DNA from: Guadua angustifolia | Lineage: Eukaryota > Streptophyta > Magnoliopsida > Poales > Poaceae | Direction of reading: 5' to 3' | Assembly (NCBI GenBank): GCA_036346375.1 | Contig: CM070501.1 | Coordinates: forward strand, 58,569,326-58,633,325 | Length of the DNA: 64,000 nucleotides | In this document: positions 23,936 to 36,112 of the stretch, one piece after another | Layout of the letters: every line of letters begins with the position of its first letter | Position numbering within the stretch: the stretch's first letter is position 1 | Notes under the pieces: model-generated | The model's input: only the letters and a program-made list of their open reading frames with translations | Databases searched by the model: none | What the model was told of the DNA's origin: nothing | Translations under genes and position numbers: made by a program

Positions 23936-24497
23936 GGTTCGCACTGCATTATTTATCCGTTAGGTACTAGGGAACAAGGTTTCCTGTTTCTCACAATTTC
24001 AAAATTGGCTTTTGTTTGCCAAATACAGTTGCAGTCAATCTGCTTGAACAGTTCTCGTTTGTTGCATAATTGCAGGAACTCTGCTTTTAGCCTGGAACTG
24101 ATAATACAATCCTTTTATTGTGGTTTATGTCCATCCGTCCAAAAGGGAAGTTCCAGCATATGTCTAGCGTCGGTTTAGGTGAATTTTGCTTGACCGTTTG
24201 TTCATATTTAGCTGTTATTTTGCTGTACAACATATTCGTTATTTGGACAACAGACTCTGCAATCTGTAGTATATGAGCAAACCAAGAAAGTAACATGAAA
24301 TGGTTCCATTTGATTTTCTTGTTAGTATCAGGCTATCAACAGTTCGAGCAATCGTTTTCCTTTTGGGAAGCGAACAATGTCTCGGTTCATAAGTTGCCCA
24401 AGGCTATACTTTCTTGATTGTTCAGAACAACGTGTGCTCCCATCGGTTAGGATGAATGATGGTTGGCTACTTGGCTGAAGATATACATCAAAGGTAA
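23936..24497. other. non-coding spacer
   Basis: No supported gene. The last five bases (24493-24497, GGTAA) are the left target duplication of the solo LTR that follows. Confidence 0.4.
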
Positions 24498-25981
24498 TGT
24501 GACGGACCGCCCTTTTCAGGGGTGCGTATAAATACCCTCATAGCTACCTAGGAATTTAGCTGTGGGTAATCAAGTGCACATTGCCAGACATAAACACAAA
24601 TGCGAATATTTGATAGTTAAATTAAGGGCCTAACGGCCAGAGTTTTACAAAAGGTGCGACTGGCACCAGATACATTACCAAAACAACCACAGGAAAGGCT
24701 CGAACAGATAGACCAAGACCTTCAAAACCAAACATCGACGTTATCTATGTCCTTCCGGAACTTGCCATCTTCATTGAAATTTAAAAGGGGATTAGGAGCA
24801 AGAGTGAGTACACAACCGTACTCAACAAACCACACGGAAATATTCTGAATATTACATGCACAGAGTTTCAAGTGATTGGCTCTAGTTTAAGTATTTAGTG
24901 GATGCTTGAGCTAGAACCTTATCTTAACATATATTACATTTGAAACACAAACCAATATAGCATCAATCACATCATCCACACCACAGAGTTAATAATAAAA
25001 TACAGATTACGTTAAACAAGTTTATTTTAAAACTACTTAAACTCGCCATTCTAGGAATCACCGAAATTAACCCACTTCATTAACCTAAGCACTGGCAGAT
25101 TCAATACCATTTGGTTCACTCTGTAGAGTTACTCAACTTTACCCATAAGATAATCTACGGTCGTTGGTGCCTGCGCAATTAACATGCAACTTTAATGCAT
25201 GCGGCTGGACCGAGATTAACATAACCTTTCATTGAATTCCCCCTCTTTAGCTCCTATTCAGTAGACAGTGCAAATCCCCAGCTTCCAGGGCCCACGGGCC
25301 AATGCGGGCAGCGCGTTCTGGTCAACTGAGGAATGCCTACCGTTATGAGAACCGAAAATGGCCGCACCATTCCGTTCCACCCCCAACCCACGCGATACCA
25401 CCTGTAGGTATTCCAAGGGGAAAAACAATATACCGGACTACGTTGGATCAGGCCAACAGAGCTGACTGGCCCAACTTGTGGTTGAGAGAGGACTAAGTTA
25501 TTTACTTTGCTCAAGGGGTTGATCCTTAAATGCCGAAGACCCAGCCCAACACACAAGACCACACGAGTACCACTGTACCCATCACCTGTCGCACTTGGGC
25601 TGGCCATCGATTGGGGTCTGGGCCGCAACCACCTTTCGTGGTCCCCCAGGGCGATCCTCAACCGTAGCAGGTTTTAAAATAAGCCCCAAATCGACATTCG
25701 GTTTTTTTTGGGTAATTAAAGAAAAGTAAAGGTTATAGTTTTAACTATCCTACGTGGTTCATTTCATGATAATCTAGGTTTGACAAATGAATATGGCGTA
25801 ATCAACATGTTCTTAACAAGAGGGTGGGATTTTAACTAGTCATGTCTTTCTAAACTAGCTTCTTTTTAATTGCTACTCTATTTACAATCAAGTGCAATAA
25901 CTAAATCTACATATACAGTAATTATACGAAAAATGGGATTCAACATGTTCAAGGAGTGTGGCTTGCCTTGCGAGGTTAGAG

Positions 25982-27736
25982 TGCAGGATCGATAAAGTCG
26001 CCTAGAGGGGGGGTGAATAGGCGAAATAAAATTTAAAAACTAATTAGCAGCGGAATTATCGGAATATCCGACTTTGATATCGGACTATCCGATTTATATC
26101 GGACTATCCGATATGGCAAGTCGGACTATCCGATCAGAGCGAAATAAACCCTAAAAAGTAGATCTGAGGAAGTGGAGAGGCTAGATTTCTACCAAATGAA
26201 ATTTCTGAGCTAAAGCAACTACCAGGGTATAAGATCAACCAATAACTATCGCAAGTAATTATCAAAACTTGAATCCCCAAAGATTTGATCAAACCACAAA
26301 AGGGGACAAGAGAACAACTCACAAACCAAAGTGAGGCAGCGATTTTTCTCGAAGTTCGGATCTTTGAGGAGATCCTACGTCTTCATTGAGGAGGCACAAA
26401 GCCCGGGTCCCTTTCGACCACGATCCTCCTGTTGCACAAAGCACTCGCATGGGTTCACTTCTTGATCCCTTTCCTTGCGGAGGTGGAATCGAACCTTCAC
26501 AAACTCGGAGGCTTCCCACACGAGATCGGGAGCTCACCGGTGACTCCTAGCCGCCTAGGAGACCTCAATCTCCAAGAGTAATAAATGAAGTGCAGCTCTA
26601 CTCTTGAAAATCACCCTAGTGCTCAAATGGACTTTCACGGTTTGCAACAAAGCACTAGAAATCACTTGCTTTAATCTCCCAACAAATTTCTCAAGGAAGA
26701 ACTCAAGAGAGAGAGCAAGAAGGAGCAAAGAAATAGCAAGAGTGAAGTAAATGCTCAACGGGCTGGTTGGTGTCTCATAAATGAGAGAGAGGGTGGGGTA
26801 TATATAGCCAAGACACAAAAAAAGAGCCGTTCTGCCCTGTGTCAGACCCCCACATCGGACTATCCGATGACATACATCGGACTATCCGATCAGTGCAAAT
26901 ATCCAGATCAACTCCACTCGAAAATTCAAATACAGCTGAGAAAAAGCACACATCGGACTGTCCGATTTCACACATCGGATGTTCCGATGTTTCCAGAGAG
27001 TTTTCAACGAACTCAGCAACTTCCAAAATCTTTCTAAGTCCACATCGGATGTTCCGATCTTAAACATCGGAATGTCCGATGTTTCCCGAGAGTTCCAGTC
27101 CAAGGACTTAGAAAAATTTTCAAATCACATCGGACTATCCGATATCAACCATCGGACATTCCGATGTTTCCCGAGAGTTCCAGTCCAAGGACTTAGAAAA
27201 ATTTTCAAATCACATCGGACTATCCGATATCAACCATCGGACATTCCGATGTTTCCGAGAGTTCCAGGGACTTAGAAAATTTTCAAATCACATCGGACTA
27301 TCACACCATCTCATTCCGATGTTTCCGAGAGTTCCAGAACACACACTCACATCGAGAATCCGATACTATCGGACTATCCGATATACACATCGGATGTTCC
27401 GATATTATCAGCACAAGAAGAAAACAAGGTGAGTGTCGTGCTTGGTGACTTCGAAAACTTGTTCTGCAAAAAGATGTTCATTTGAGCACAGAGGTCATTT
27501 CTAAAGCATCTACATCCCATCCCTCTTAATAGTACGGCGATCCTATTAACTCAAAAAGGTAAAAGATCTACCCTAAGTCGATGCCGTTCATCTTTTCACT
27601 TTTGAGGGTCAACAACGTCCGTAGATGCACTTCTTTTGGGACTGACACCTGCTTATATACTCATTTAGGCCATTAGTCCCTTAATCGTTTGTCATTAATC
27701 ATCCAAAACACAATTAGGGGCCTAGATGCACTTTCA
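25982..27736 (-). repeat. Sirevirus 3' LTR
   Basis: Plus-strand edges are TGCAGGATCGATAAAG and GATGCACTTTCA. It holds palindromes at 26060-26135 and 26853-27420 and a tandem block at 27080-27270 (about 88-bp unit). A likely TATA box on the minus strand is the TATATATAC run near 26799-26807. Confidence 0.9.
26060..27420. repeat. ATCGGA...TCCGAT palindrome arrays in the 3' LTR
   Basis: Some fifteen or more copies of a 15-16-bp near-palindrome, with variants ATCGGACTATCCGAT, ATCGGATGTTCCGAT, ATCGGACATTCCGAT and ATCGGACTGTCCGAT. They are concentrated at 26060-26135 and 26853-27420. Arms are conserved and the central 3 bases vary. The matching arrays in the other LTR lie at 36190-36262 and 36982-37465. 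Confidence 0.9.
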
Positions 27737-27738
27737 AT

Positions 27739-28150
27739 CTCCCCCTTTTTGGTGATTGATGACAACACGATTAAGACAGGGTTGAAGTAATTGAATAATG
27801 ATTTTGAGAATGGACAAGATATCTTGAGCTCCCCCTAAATGTGTACATTGGTGAATTGAGATGGAATTCAAATGCACAGATTTAAAGAGAAAAACATGAG
27901 AAGCTCCCCCTAAATCTTGACATTCGGTAAAGTGACGACAATAAAGATATGAATATGACGAAGATATAACAATGCTAAGAGCAACGCTAAGATGTATAGT
28001 ATATGAAAGCAAAAAGTAATGTTTAACAACGACAGCATCCAGAGATTAACACAACCAACAAAAAAAATCCACTAAGTAAAAAAACAATCCATCAAGCAAC
28101 AGTGTCCATAAGTCATACGAGGAGAGGAACGATATCTTTTCTCTCCCCCT
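27739..28150 (-). promoter_or_regulatory. four polypurine-tract copies before the 3' LTR
   Basis: AGGGGGAG (minus strand) occurs at 27739-27746, 27829-27836, 27904-27911 and 28143-28150. The first abuts the LTR and should be the primer for plus-strand DNA synthesis. The others repeat the motif upstream, which I know as a Sirevirus trait. Confidence 0.75.
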
Positions 28151-28194
28151 TTGGCATCAAGGCACCAAAAAGGGAGAAAAAAGCAGCAAGAAGA

Positions 28195-29736
28195 TCAGTC
28201 TTCCTCCTCGCTCTCGGAGCCAACATCGGATGCGTCGGGATCATCATCGGAAGAAGCAGCAACCATCGGAGAGACGAAGGGGTCCTCAGTGGAGTCCTCA
28301 CTACCACTGGAACAAGGAAGGCTGAGATGACGCTGGATGGACTTGAGCCTCTTGGCATTCTTCTTCACCATCTTCACAAGGTACTTGAGAACACGATCAG
28401 TGGAGGAAGGAGAAGATCGCGAGGGACAAAGAGAGCAAATGAGCTGAGCGAGTTGAAGTTGCAGGACCTAGGGCTGGAGGAGCTTGAGGAGGTGCGGTCT
28501 TGATAGGTCTGATCTGCAGTCCAAGGTGTTTAGCATCATACTCAAACCTTGCCTTGGAGACGCCCAAAATCGCCCTCATGATATAAGGAGCAAAGCCACA
28601 ACTGCGCTTGGGATCGAGAGAGTTGGCGTGAATTTCATTCCAGAGATAAAGTGATACCATAAACGGTCGACCGCCCGGCAGCATACGATGCAGAATATCA
28701 CGAGAGTAGGACAATATGTGGGAAGCGTCACCTTCCTTAGGCGCGATGGTCTTGCGAAGGAGTCTGTTGGCGGCAGCAATCATAGGCTTCAAATTCTTTG
28801 TGTTGCCAGGCTCAAAAACCGAATCTTCAATATACAGATCATTGAGATTGTTTGCAACCAAGGAGCGTTTGTTATGAAGGTCATCCTTATCTATGCAATC
28901 TTCCGCTCTAAACCCCAACAGAGTACCAAAGCGACCTACAGACATCCGGTATTGCTCCCCTTCGGTCATCCAGGTCATAGTGTCATTGGAGACATGTAAT
29001 GTGGCATAAAATTGAGCAATGACCTCAGTGTTCCAGTCCTGTTTTATGCCCATAATCCGCTTGATGCCGAGCCTCTCACAGGCTTCAATGACCTCATCAA
29101 AGACTGGGTCCGCACATGATTCCATGTAGTCCCAATCCACCCACTGCATGTTCACAACAGGGTTCTTGCGAGGGAGAATGACAGTCTCATAAAAATCCTG
29201 TTGGAAGAACGTCCAAAAGCGCAAGTCAGAAGATGAGCGCCTTCTACTGATATAGGGATCAGATGCTCTAGCTTTGGCGACCATCCCTGACTTTCCTTTG
29301 TAATTAACAACTGTCCTTTGATGATCTGAACGACGAGTGGGCTTGGACAACAGAGGATATAGAAGATCTTCTTCTTCTTCCGAGCAGACCTTTCCTTTTT
29401 CACCAAGGTTGGGCCACTGGAGGAAGATCCTTTACCCTTGCCAGACGGAGTAGGAGGAGGACGGGCAGGAGGAGCATCATCTTGACGAGGCTCAGAAATT
29501 GTAATGCCCTTCTGCTTAGGATGCGTGACAACTTTCTTCTTCGCCATCGCAACAAGGCAGTGTGGAGCAGAATGTACCGCAACCTCAGGAGGAGAGTCTG
29601 AAATATCCGGAGGATTTCCTCGATTTGCCGCTGCCTTGGTCCGGACATTCGTTGGAGTCTTCCTCTTGAACTGCCCTTGCTCGTCGGTATGGAGAGCCCT
29701 CTTCAATTTCTCTCCCTTGTCGTCGCCAGCAGCCAT
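28195..29736 (-). pseudogene. Sirevirus third ORF, putative plant transposon protein
   Basis: Starts at ATG 29736 (MAAGDDKGEKLKRALHTDEQ). The first 130 residues are basic and Ser/Pro-rich, with KPKR-like runs that could be nuclear signals. After a frame change near 29345 comes a globular part (RFWTFFQQDFYETVILPRKN, VFDEVIEACERLGIKRIMGI, WMTEGEQYRMSVGRFGTLLG) that I take to be the 'putative plant transposon protein' domain (PF20167-like). A second frame change near 28400 leads to an acidic tail (SDDDPDASDVGSESEEED) ending at TAG 28195-28197. It is in pol sense but separated from pol by about 900 bp with its own palindrome arrays. Its role is unknown. I see no transmembrane segment, so an envelope-like role has no support. 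Confidence 0.65.
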
Positions 29737-29812
29737 GATGATCTAGAAGATTGAAGGATCGATAAATAAGGGAAACGGAAAGAAACTCACAGTTCTGCAA
29801 ATCCCTGGAAAC

Positions 29813-30410
29813 ATCGGATAGTCCGATATTTTGGGTCGGACAGTCCGATAATAATCGGACAGTCCGATGCCAACTATCGGATAATCCGATATTTGCAAAA
29901 AAAATGCAAAAAGTGATTTCTTGAAGATAGACCACGCATTTCACAACAAATTCGTGGGATATGCTCCTAGGGATAAAGGGAACGCATCTACCGAAGAGGA
30001 TTGACAAAGTAATCACGGGAGAAGAGAAACCCTAGATCTAAATGAATTAGGGTTACCTTGAGTTCAAATCCGATGAGAGGATTGAATGAGGGAGAGGATC
30101 TCCACCAAAAGAGATCAAATCCGCGGAGGAAATCCCTTGGAATGAAGATGAAGAATTTGGGGACACCAAAATCGCCGGAGGAAGAAAAAAGAACGAAGAG
30201 GTTGGGAACAAATGGTGGAGTGGAGAGAGACAACCGTTCGGGCTTTACTTAAACCTCCCCACATCGGATAGTCCGATAAGGATATCGGACAGTCCGATGT
30301 GTGCGATTTCCCAGGTATCGGATAGTCTGATATTCAACATCGGATAGTCCGATATGTGCATATTTACAGAAATCGGATAGTCCGATCCAAAAATCGGATA
30401 GTCCGATATG
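29813..30410. repeat. palindrome arrays between pol and the third ORF
   Basis: ATCGGATAGTCCGAT-type near-palindromes at about 29813-29893 (four copies) and 30260-30405 (about six copies). They match the LTR motif but are centred mostly on TAG or CAG. They lie just upstream of the third ORF start at 29736. Confidence 0.88.
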
Positions 30411-30641
30411 TGTAAAATTCCAGCACAGAAAGAGAAGGTAACAAGGAATGAGAGGATATGACTTGTGAACACTTTTGCCATCTCCCCACTTGTGATCAGC
30501 GAACATAGAAGCAATGGGAGCTATGATCACAAGTGGCTCGACTCAACACAAGAACCAAATCCAACAAGTTTAAAAGAAGCAAAATAAGATTTTGAGATTC
30601 ATTTTAGTTGAAATCAACACGCAAGGCAAGTAAGCAATCTC

Positions 30642-33600
30642 TCAAGCCAAGTTCCGAGAATCTAAAATGTTTAGTCCACTTCTCAATTCACAGAATCTCT
30701 TTTCATCAAGAGGCTTGGTGAAAATATCGGCTAATTGGTCATTTGAGCTCACATGCTGAATCTCGATATCGCCTTTAGTGGAATGGTCTCTTAGGAAGTG
30801 ATGGCGAATATCGATATGCTTTGTACGAGAGTGTTGGACGGGGTTGTTGGCAATTTTTATGGCACTCTCATTGTCACACAACAGTGGAACGTGGTTGTAG
30901 GATAGGCCATAATCATTTAGAGTTTGTCTCATCCAAAGCAATTGGGCGCAACAACTCCCGGCGGCAATATATTCGGCTTCAGCTGTGGATAGGGCTACAG
31001 AGTTTTGCTTTTTGGAAGACCAAGAAACTAGTGATCTACCTAGGAACTGACACGTACCCGATGTACTCTTCCTATCCACCTTACAACCTGCGTAATCCGC
31101 ATCGGAATAGCCGACTAGCTCAAAAGATGAACCTTTAGGATACCAAAGACCGAAATGAGGAGTGTGCACTAAATATCTCAAGATTCTCTTTACGGCCACC
31201 ATGTGACATTCTTTAGGAGCGGCTTGAAATCTTGCACACATGCAAACACTGAGCATGATATCAGGCCTAGATGCACAAAGATAAAGTAGGGAACCGATCA
31301 TCGAACGATATACCTTTTGGATGACCGGTTTACCTTCTTTGTCGAGGTCTAGATGCCCATTGGCTTGCATCGGCGTCTTGATTGGCTTGGCGTTCTCCAT
31401 TTCGAACTTCTTGAGCATGTCCTTAATGTACTTGGTTTGGCAGATGAAAGTTCCTTCCTTGAGTTGTTTGACTTGAAAACCGAGGAAGAACTTCAACTCG
31501 CCCATCATAGACATCTCGAACCTTTTAGTCATGATTCTACTAAAATCCTTGCACAAGTGTTCATTAGTAGATCCAAATATAATGTCATCAACATAAATCT
31601 GACAGACAAATAGGTCATTGTCAATATTTTTAGTAAAGAGGGTAGGGTCGGCCTTCCGACTACAAACCCTTGACCGAGAAGTAAATCTCGGAGGCATTCA
31701 AACCAAGCTCTCGGTGCTTGCTTGAGTCCGTAGAGAGCCTTGTGTAGGAAGTAGACGTGGTTGGGATGACTTGGATCTTCGAAGCCAGGAGGTTGCTCAA
31801 CGTAGACCATCTCGGAGAGGGGTCCATTTAGGAAGGCGCTTTTCACGTCCATTTGGTACAACTTAAATTCGTGGTGAGTAGCAAAAGCAAGTAATATTCG
31901 AATTGATTCAAGCCTAGCTACTGGAGCATAAGTTTCATCGAAATCCAAACCTTCGATTTGAGTGTACCCTTGAGCAACCAACCGGCTTTGTTTCTAGTCA
32001 CGATTCCATTCTCGTCTTGCTTGTTCCGAAACACCCATTTGGTTCCAATCACGTTTTGCTTGGGTCTTTCGACAAGCTTCCACACTTGATTTCTCTCGAA
32101 GTTGTTTAGCTCTTCCTGCATAGCCATCACCCAATCCGGATCTTGTAGAGCTTCTTCAACCTTGAGAGGTTCAAGTGAAGAGACAAACGAGTAAAATTCA
32201 CAAAAATTAGCAACACGAGATCTAGTGGATACTCCCCTGTTGATGTCTCCAAGAATATTGTCGACCGGGTGATCTCGTTGAACACTTTGATGAATCCTTG
32301 GATGGGGCACTGTTGTATTTGACTTTTGAATTGGGTCCTCATCATCTTGGGCCGTAGTCGATCCATCTTGTGCTTGCATTGAAGAAGATGGGGCACCATC
32401 TAGAGGTGCATCACAAGTGGGAGTGCTCGGGGCTTCTTCTTGCTCAAGAGGCCTCACTTCTCCAATTGCTAGCCTTTTGATCGCCTCACATGGAGGTTCT
32501 TCCCTGTCAATCACAGTACGATCAACTTGCTCTACTTGAGAGCCGTTAGTTTCATCAAATGTTACATCACGCGAGATTTCAACCACACCGTTGGCGTTGT
32601 TGAAAACTCGGTATGCATAGGCATTAGACCCATAACCAAGCAAGAATCCCTCATCTACTTTAGGAGCAAATTTAGAAGACTTAGCTTTCTTGTTAAGAAT
32701 ATAGCATTTACTCCCAAAGACTCGGAAGTAGGATACGCTTGGCTTCTTCTTGGTGAGGAGCTCAGACGCCTTCTTCAACAACTTGTGAAGATATAGCCGG
32801 TTGGAGCCTGTGACACGCGGTGTTGACGGCTCGCCCCGAAGATGTCGGAGACCTTGTACTCGCCAAGCATCGTGCGCGCCATCTCGATGAGAGTCCGATT
32901 CTTCCTCTCGGCTACCCCATTTTGTTGTGGTGAGTAGGGAGCCGAGAATTCATGCTTGATGCCTTCTTCATCGAGGAACTCCTCCACGCCGGTGTTCTTG
33001 AATTCAGTGCCGTTGTCACTCCGAATTCTCTTGATCTTCACTTCGAATTCATTTTGAGCCCTTCTCATGAACTTCTTTAAGCTTCCTTGGGCTTCACTTT
33101 TGTCATGCAAGAAAAACACCCAAGTAAAGCGAGAAAAATCATCGACAATAACTAACCCATACTTGTTTCCTCCGATGCTTATGTAGGCAATTGGACCGAA
33201 TAAATCCATGTGAAGCATCTCCAATGGTCTCGAGGTGGTCATCACATTCTTCGCGGGATGAGATGCTCCAACTTGCTTCCCGGCTTGACACGCGCTACAC
33301 ACCCTATCTTTCTCAAACACAATATTCGTTAGTCCAAGGATGTGATTGCCCTTAATGAGTTTGTGAAGATTCCTCATACCAACATGGGCAAGCCGGCGAT
33401 GCCATAGCCAACCCATGCTAGATTTAGCCATTAAGAATGTTTCAAGGTTAACTCTATCCATAGAAAAATCTATAAGATAGAGATTACCCTTTAAACGACC
33501 CTTAACGGCTATTGAACCATCAACCCTCTTAATGACATCCACACCCTTGTCACTAAACACACAATTGTAGCCCGCTTCACATAATTGAGCAACGGACAAC

Positions 33601-36060
33601 AAATTGTAGTTTAGTGATTCAACAAGCAAAACATTATTTATATGGAAATCATTGGTAATTAGGATTTTACCTAAGCCTACTACTTCACCTTTTCCATTAT
33701 CGCCAAAAATGATACTTTCACTATTCGATCCATTGGCTTCCAAATATGCGAACATCGCTCTTTCTCCGGTCATGTGATGTGTACATCCGCTATCCAAGAT
33801 CCAACTCGATCCACCGGAGATGTAGGCCTACAAAATGAAATTTAGATTTTGCTCTTTGGTACCCAAACTTGTTTAGGTCCACGCACGTTAGTGACAAGTG
33901 ATTTGGGGACCCAAATAGATCGCACACTAGAAGTATTCTTGGGCTTAACCCTAATAGGACATGCAACTACTCTACCGAGGCTAGTCCTCTTAAGCACATA
34001 TGAAGCAAAGAAGGTAGATTGAGCCTTATACTTAGCATTTGCTTCCCCCTTAACAAAGTGAATGGGCTTGCTCAAAGGAGCTACCACAATGTGGTTCCCT
34101 TTGCCCTTGGGAGGAACATACCCAAGCCCATGCTTCATGGGGTTACCTTGACGCTTACCGAGGAATTCCTCTAATCCTTTGCTAGCCTTATAGGACTTTT
34201 GAAGTCCATCTTCAAGCATTCCCTTGAGCTTCTCATTTTCATGAGCTAGTACTTGCAAAGTCTCAAGGTTAGTAGCAAAAGTATTAACATTTATATTTGA
34301 AGCATCCGCACAACCATTGCTAGTAGAGGGTAGTGAATTATTGGAGTCTTGGTTAATGATTGTGAGGGAGTTATTCGAGATCAACAAGCTTCAGCTCTAG
34401 AGCCTTGCAAGCGTCGTTTGCTTGAACAAGTTGCTCTAATAGTGAAGCATTGGTGATCTCAAGACTAACCACCTCGGACTTGGTCACTTTTGAGCTATTG
34501 ACCAACTCCACATTTTTCTTCTTTTCAAAAGACAAGCTCTTCTCTAGCTCACGATTTTTCTCTTTTTCGAGGATGAGCAAATCCTCTTGAGCTTCGAGAG
34601 TAGCTTCCTTTTGCTCTATAACTTCCTCCAATCTTTCAATATCCTTTAGAAGCAAGTTTAGTTTTTGAATATCAAAATTTTTCATAGACTGAAGCACAGT
34701 GCTAATGTCCTCATCATCACTATCGCTATCGTGCTCATCTAGGCAATCATTAGCAATAGAGGGAGTGGAGACAAGTGTTGATACCTTGTGCCCCTTTGCC
34801 ATGAGGCACATTGGAGCTACTTCATCGTCATCGCTTAGGTTGTCGAAGAGGCTCTTCGACATTGTCGGAGTAGAAGGTATGGCGATGGCGACGGAGGCGA
34901 TTCCACCTTCATTGTCGGAGTTAGACTCGGAGTCGGAGTCGGAGCTGGAGTCGGTGTCGGAGTTCCACTCCTTTCCAATGTAGGCACGACCCTTGCCCTT
35001 GTACTTCTTGCTCTTCTCCTTGTCCTTGCCATGGGACTTGTCCTTCTTGTGCGACTTCTCATCTTTTCTTTCCTTTTGCGGACACTCGGCAATGAAATGG
35101 CCGGTTTCGCCGCATTCATAGCATCTTCTTGTGGAGTGTCTCCCCTTTGATTTTCTTCTAAAGTTCTTCGATTGACCTCCTTGCTTAAAGTTCTTCTTCT
35201 TGAAGAATTTGTTGAATCTCCACACAAATAGGGCCATATCTTCATTTGTCAATGGACCACATGACTCTTCATCTTCGCTCGTGCTTTCTTCTACTTGACG
35301 CATCACCTTGACAGCTTTCAAAGCAATGCCCTTCTTCTTCCCGGACTTGAGCTCTTCCACAACTTCCGCCTCCTTAGTCATCATCTCATCCATCATTAGT
35401 CGGCCAATTACATCATGAGGCGTCATTGTGTCAAGTTTGGCGGTCTCGGATCGGTTGCACAAGGTTGCGGTTGGTAGGAGTGATCACACGAAGAATTATC
35501 TTTACCACGGCCTTGTCAAGAAGATCAAGGCACCCAAGACCTTTAGCTTGATTTACAAGCACCATTAGACGATCAAACATCTTAGTATACGATTCACCAT
35601 CTTCCAAGGTGAATCGGCTTAGCTCACCAATAATGAGCTCTATCTTCGATTCACGGACACTTGAAACTCCTTCATAGTCCACCATGAGCTCGTCCCAAAT
35701 AGCTTTTGCTTCTTCAAGTCCATCGACTCGATTGAACTTCGAGTCACTTAAAGCATTAAACAAGGCATTGACGGCCAAGTCATTGAAATGTTGATCTTTA
35801 TCTTCGGGAGTAAGGTTGTCCGGATCCACAAGCTTGAAACCCGTCTCGCACAATCTTCCAAATAGAAGGGTGAAGTGACCTCAAGTGCATCTTCATCTTA
35901 TGTTTCCACGCTGCATAGTGAGTGCCATCGGTGAGGCGCCAACCGAGGGCACTAAACATACGATGAAGAGCCGAGGAATTGTAATTAAGTGGAATTCCCA
36001 TCCTAAGATCATCCCCGCAGGAGTGCGGTGAGATCTTCTGAGACTTCCTGTTTGCGACAT
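30642..36060 (-). pseudogene. Sirevirus gag-pol, frameshifted
   Basis: Gag (36060-34371): the start MSQTGSLRRSHRTPAG, a UBN2-type region (AIWDELMVDYEGVSSVRESK), a zinc knuckle CYECGETGHFIAEC near 35100, then acidic and coiled-coil segments (IERLEEVIEQKEATLEAQED). Protease: MDSGCTHHMTG at 33797. Integrase: WHRRLAHVG with the HHCC finger, then DLFGP, RSDNGTEF and QQNGVAERKN (D, D and E present). RT: MDVKSAFLNG, LYGLKQAPRAWF and YVDD (about 31590). RNase H: DADYAGC, STAEAEYIA, DNESAI, ending at 30642. Frame changes occur near 36010, 35830, 35455, 34380, 33840, 32790, 31960 and 31640. All domains are recognisable, but no single protein can be made. Confidence 0.9.
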
Positions 36061-36098
36061 ATTGATTCTCCAGCGGTTAAGCCAAACTAAGGAGATTT

Positions 36099-36112
36099 GG
36101 CTCGATACCAAT
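36099..36112 (-). promoter_or_regulatory. Sirevirus primer-binding site (initiator Met tRNA type)
   Basis: Next to the 5' LTR the minus strand reads TGGTATCGAGCC. The usual Ty1/copia site complementary to initiator Met tRNA is TGGTATCAGAGCC, so this copy appears to lack one base. Confidence 0.7.

Noticed and set aside
26853..27420. palindrome array considered as a CRISPR-like or iteron array
   Set aside because: It lies in an LTR of a plant retrotransposon, spacing is irregular and there are no unique spacers or cas genes.
28397..29350. third Sirevirus ORF considered as an envelope-like gene
   Set aside because: No signal peptide or transmembrane segment is readable; the core looks like the plant transposon protein domain.
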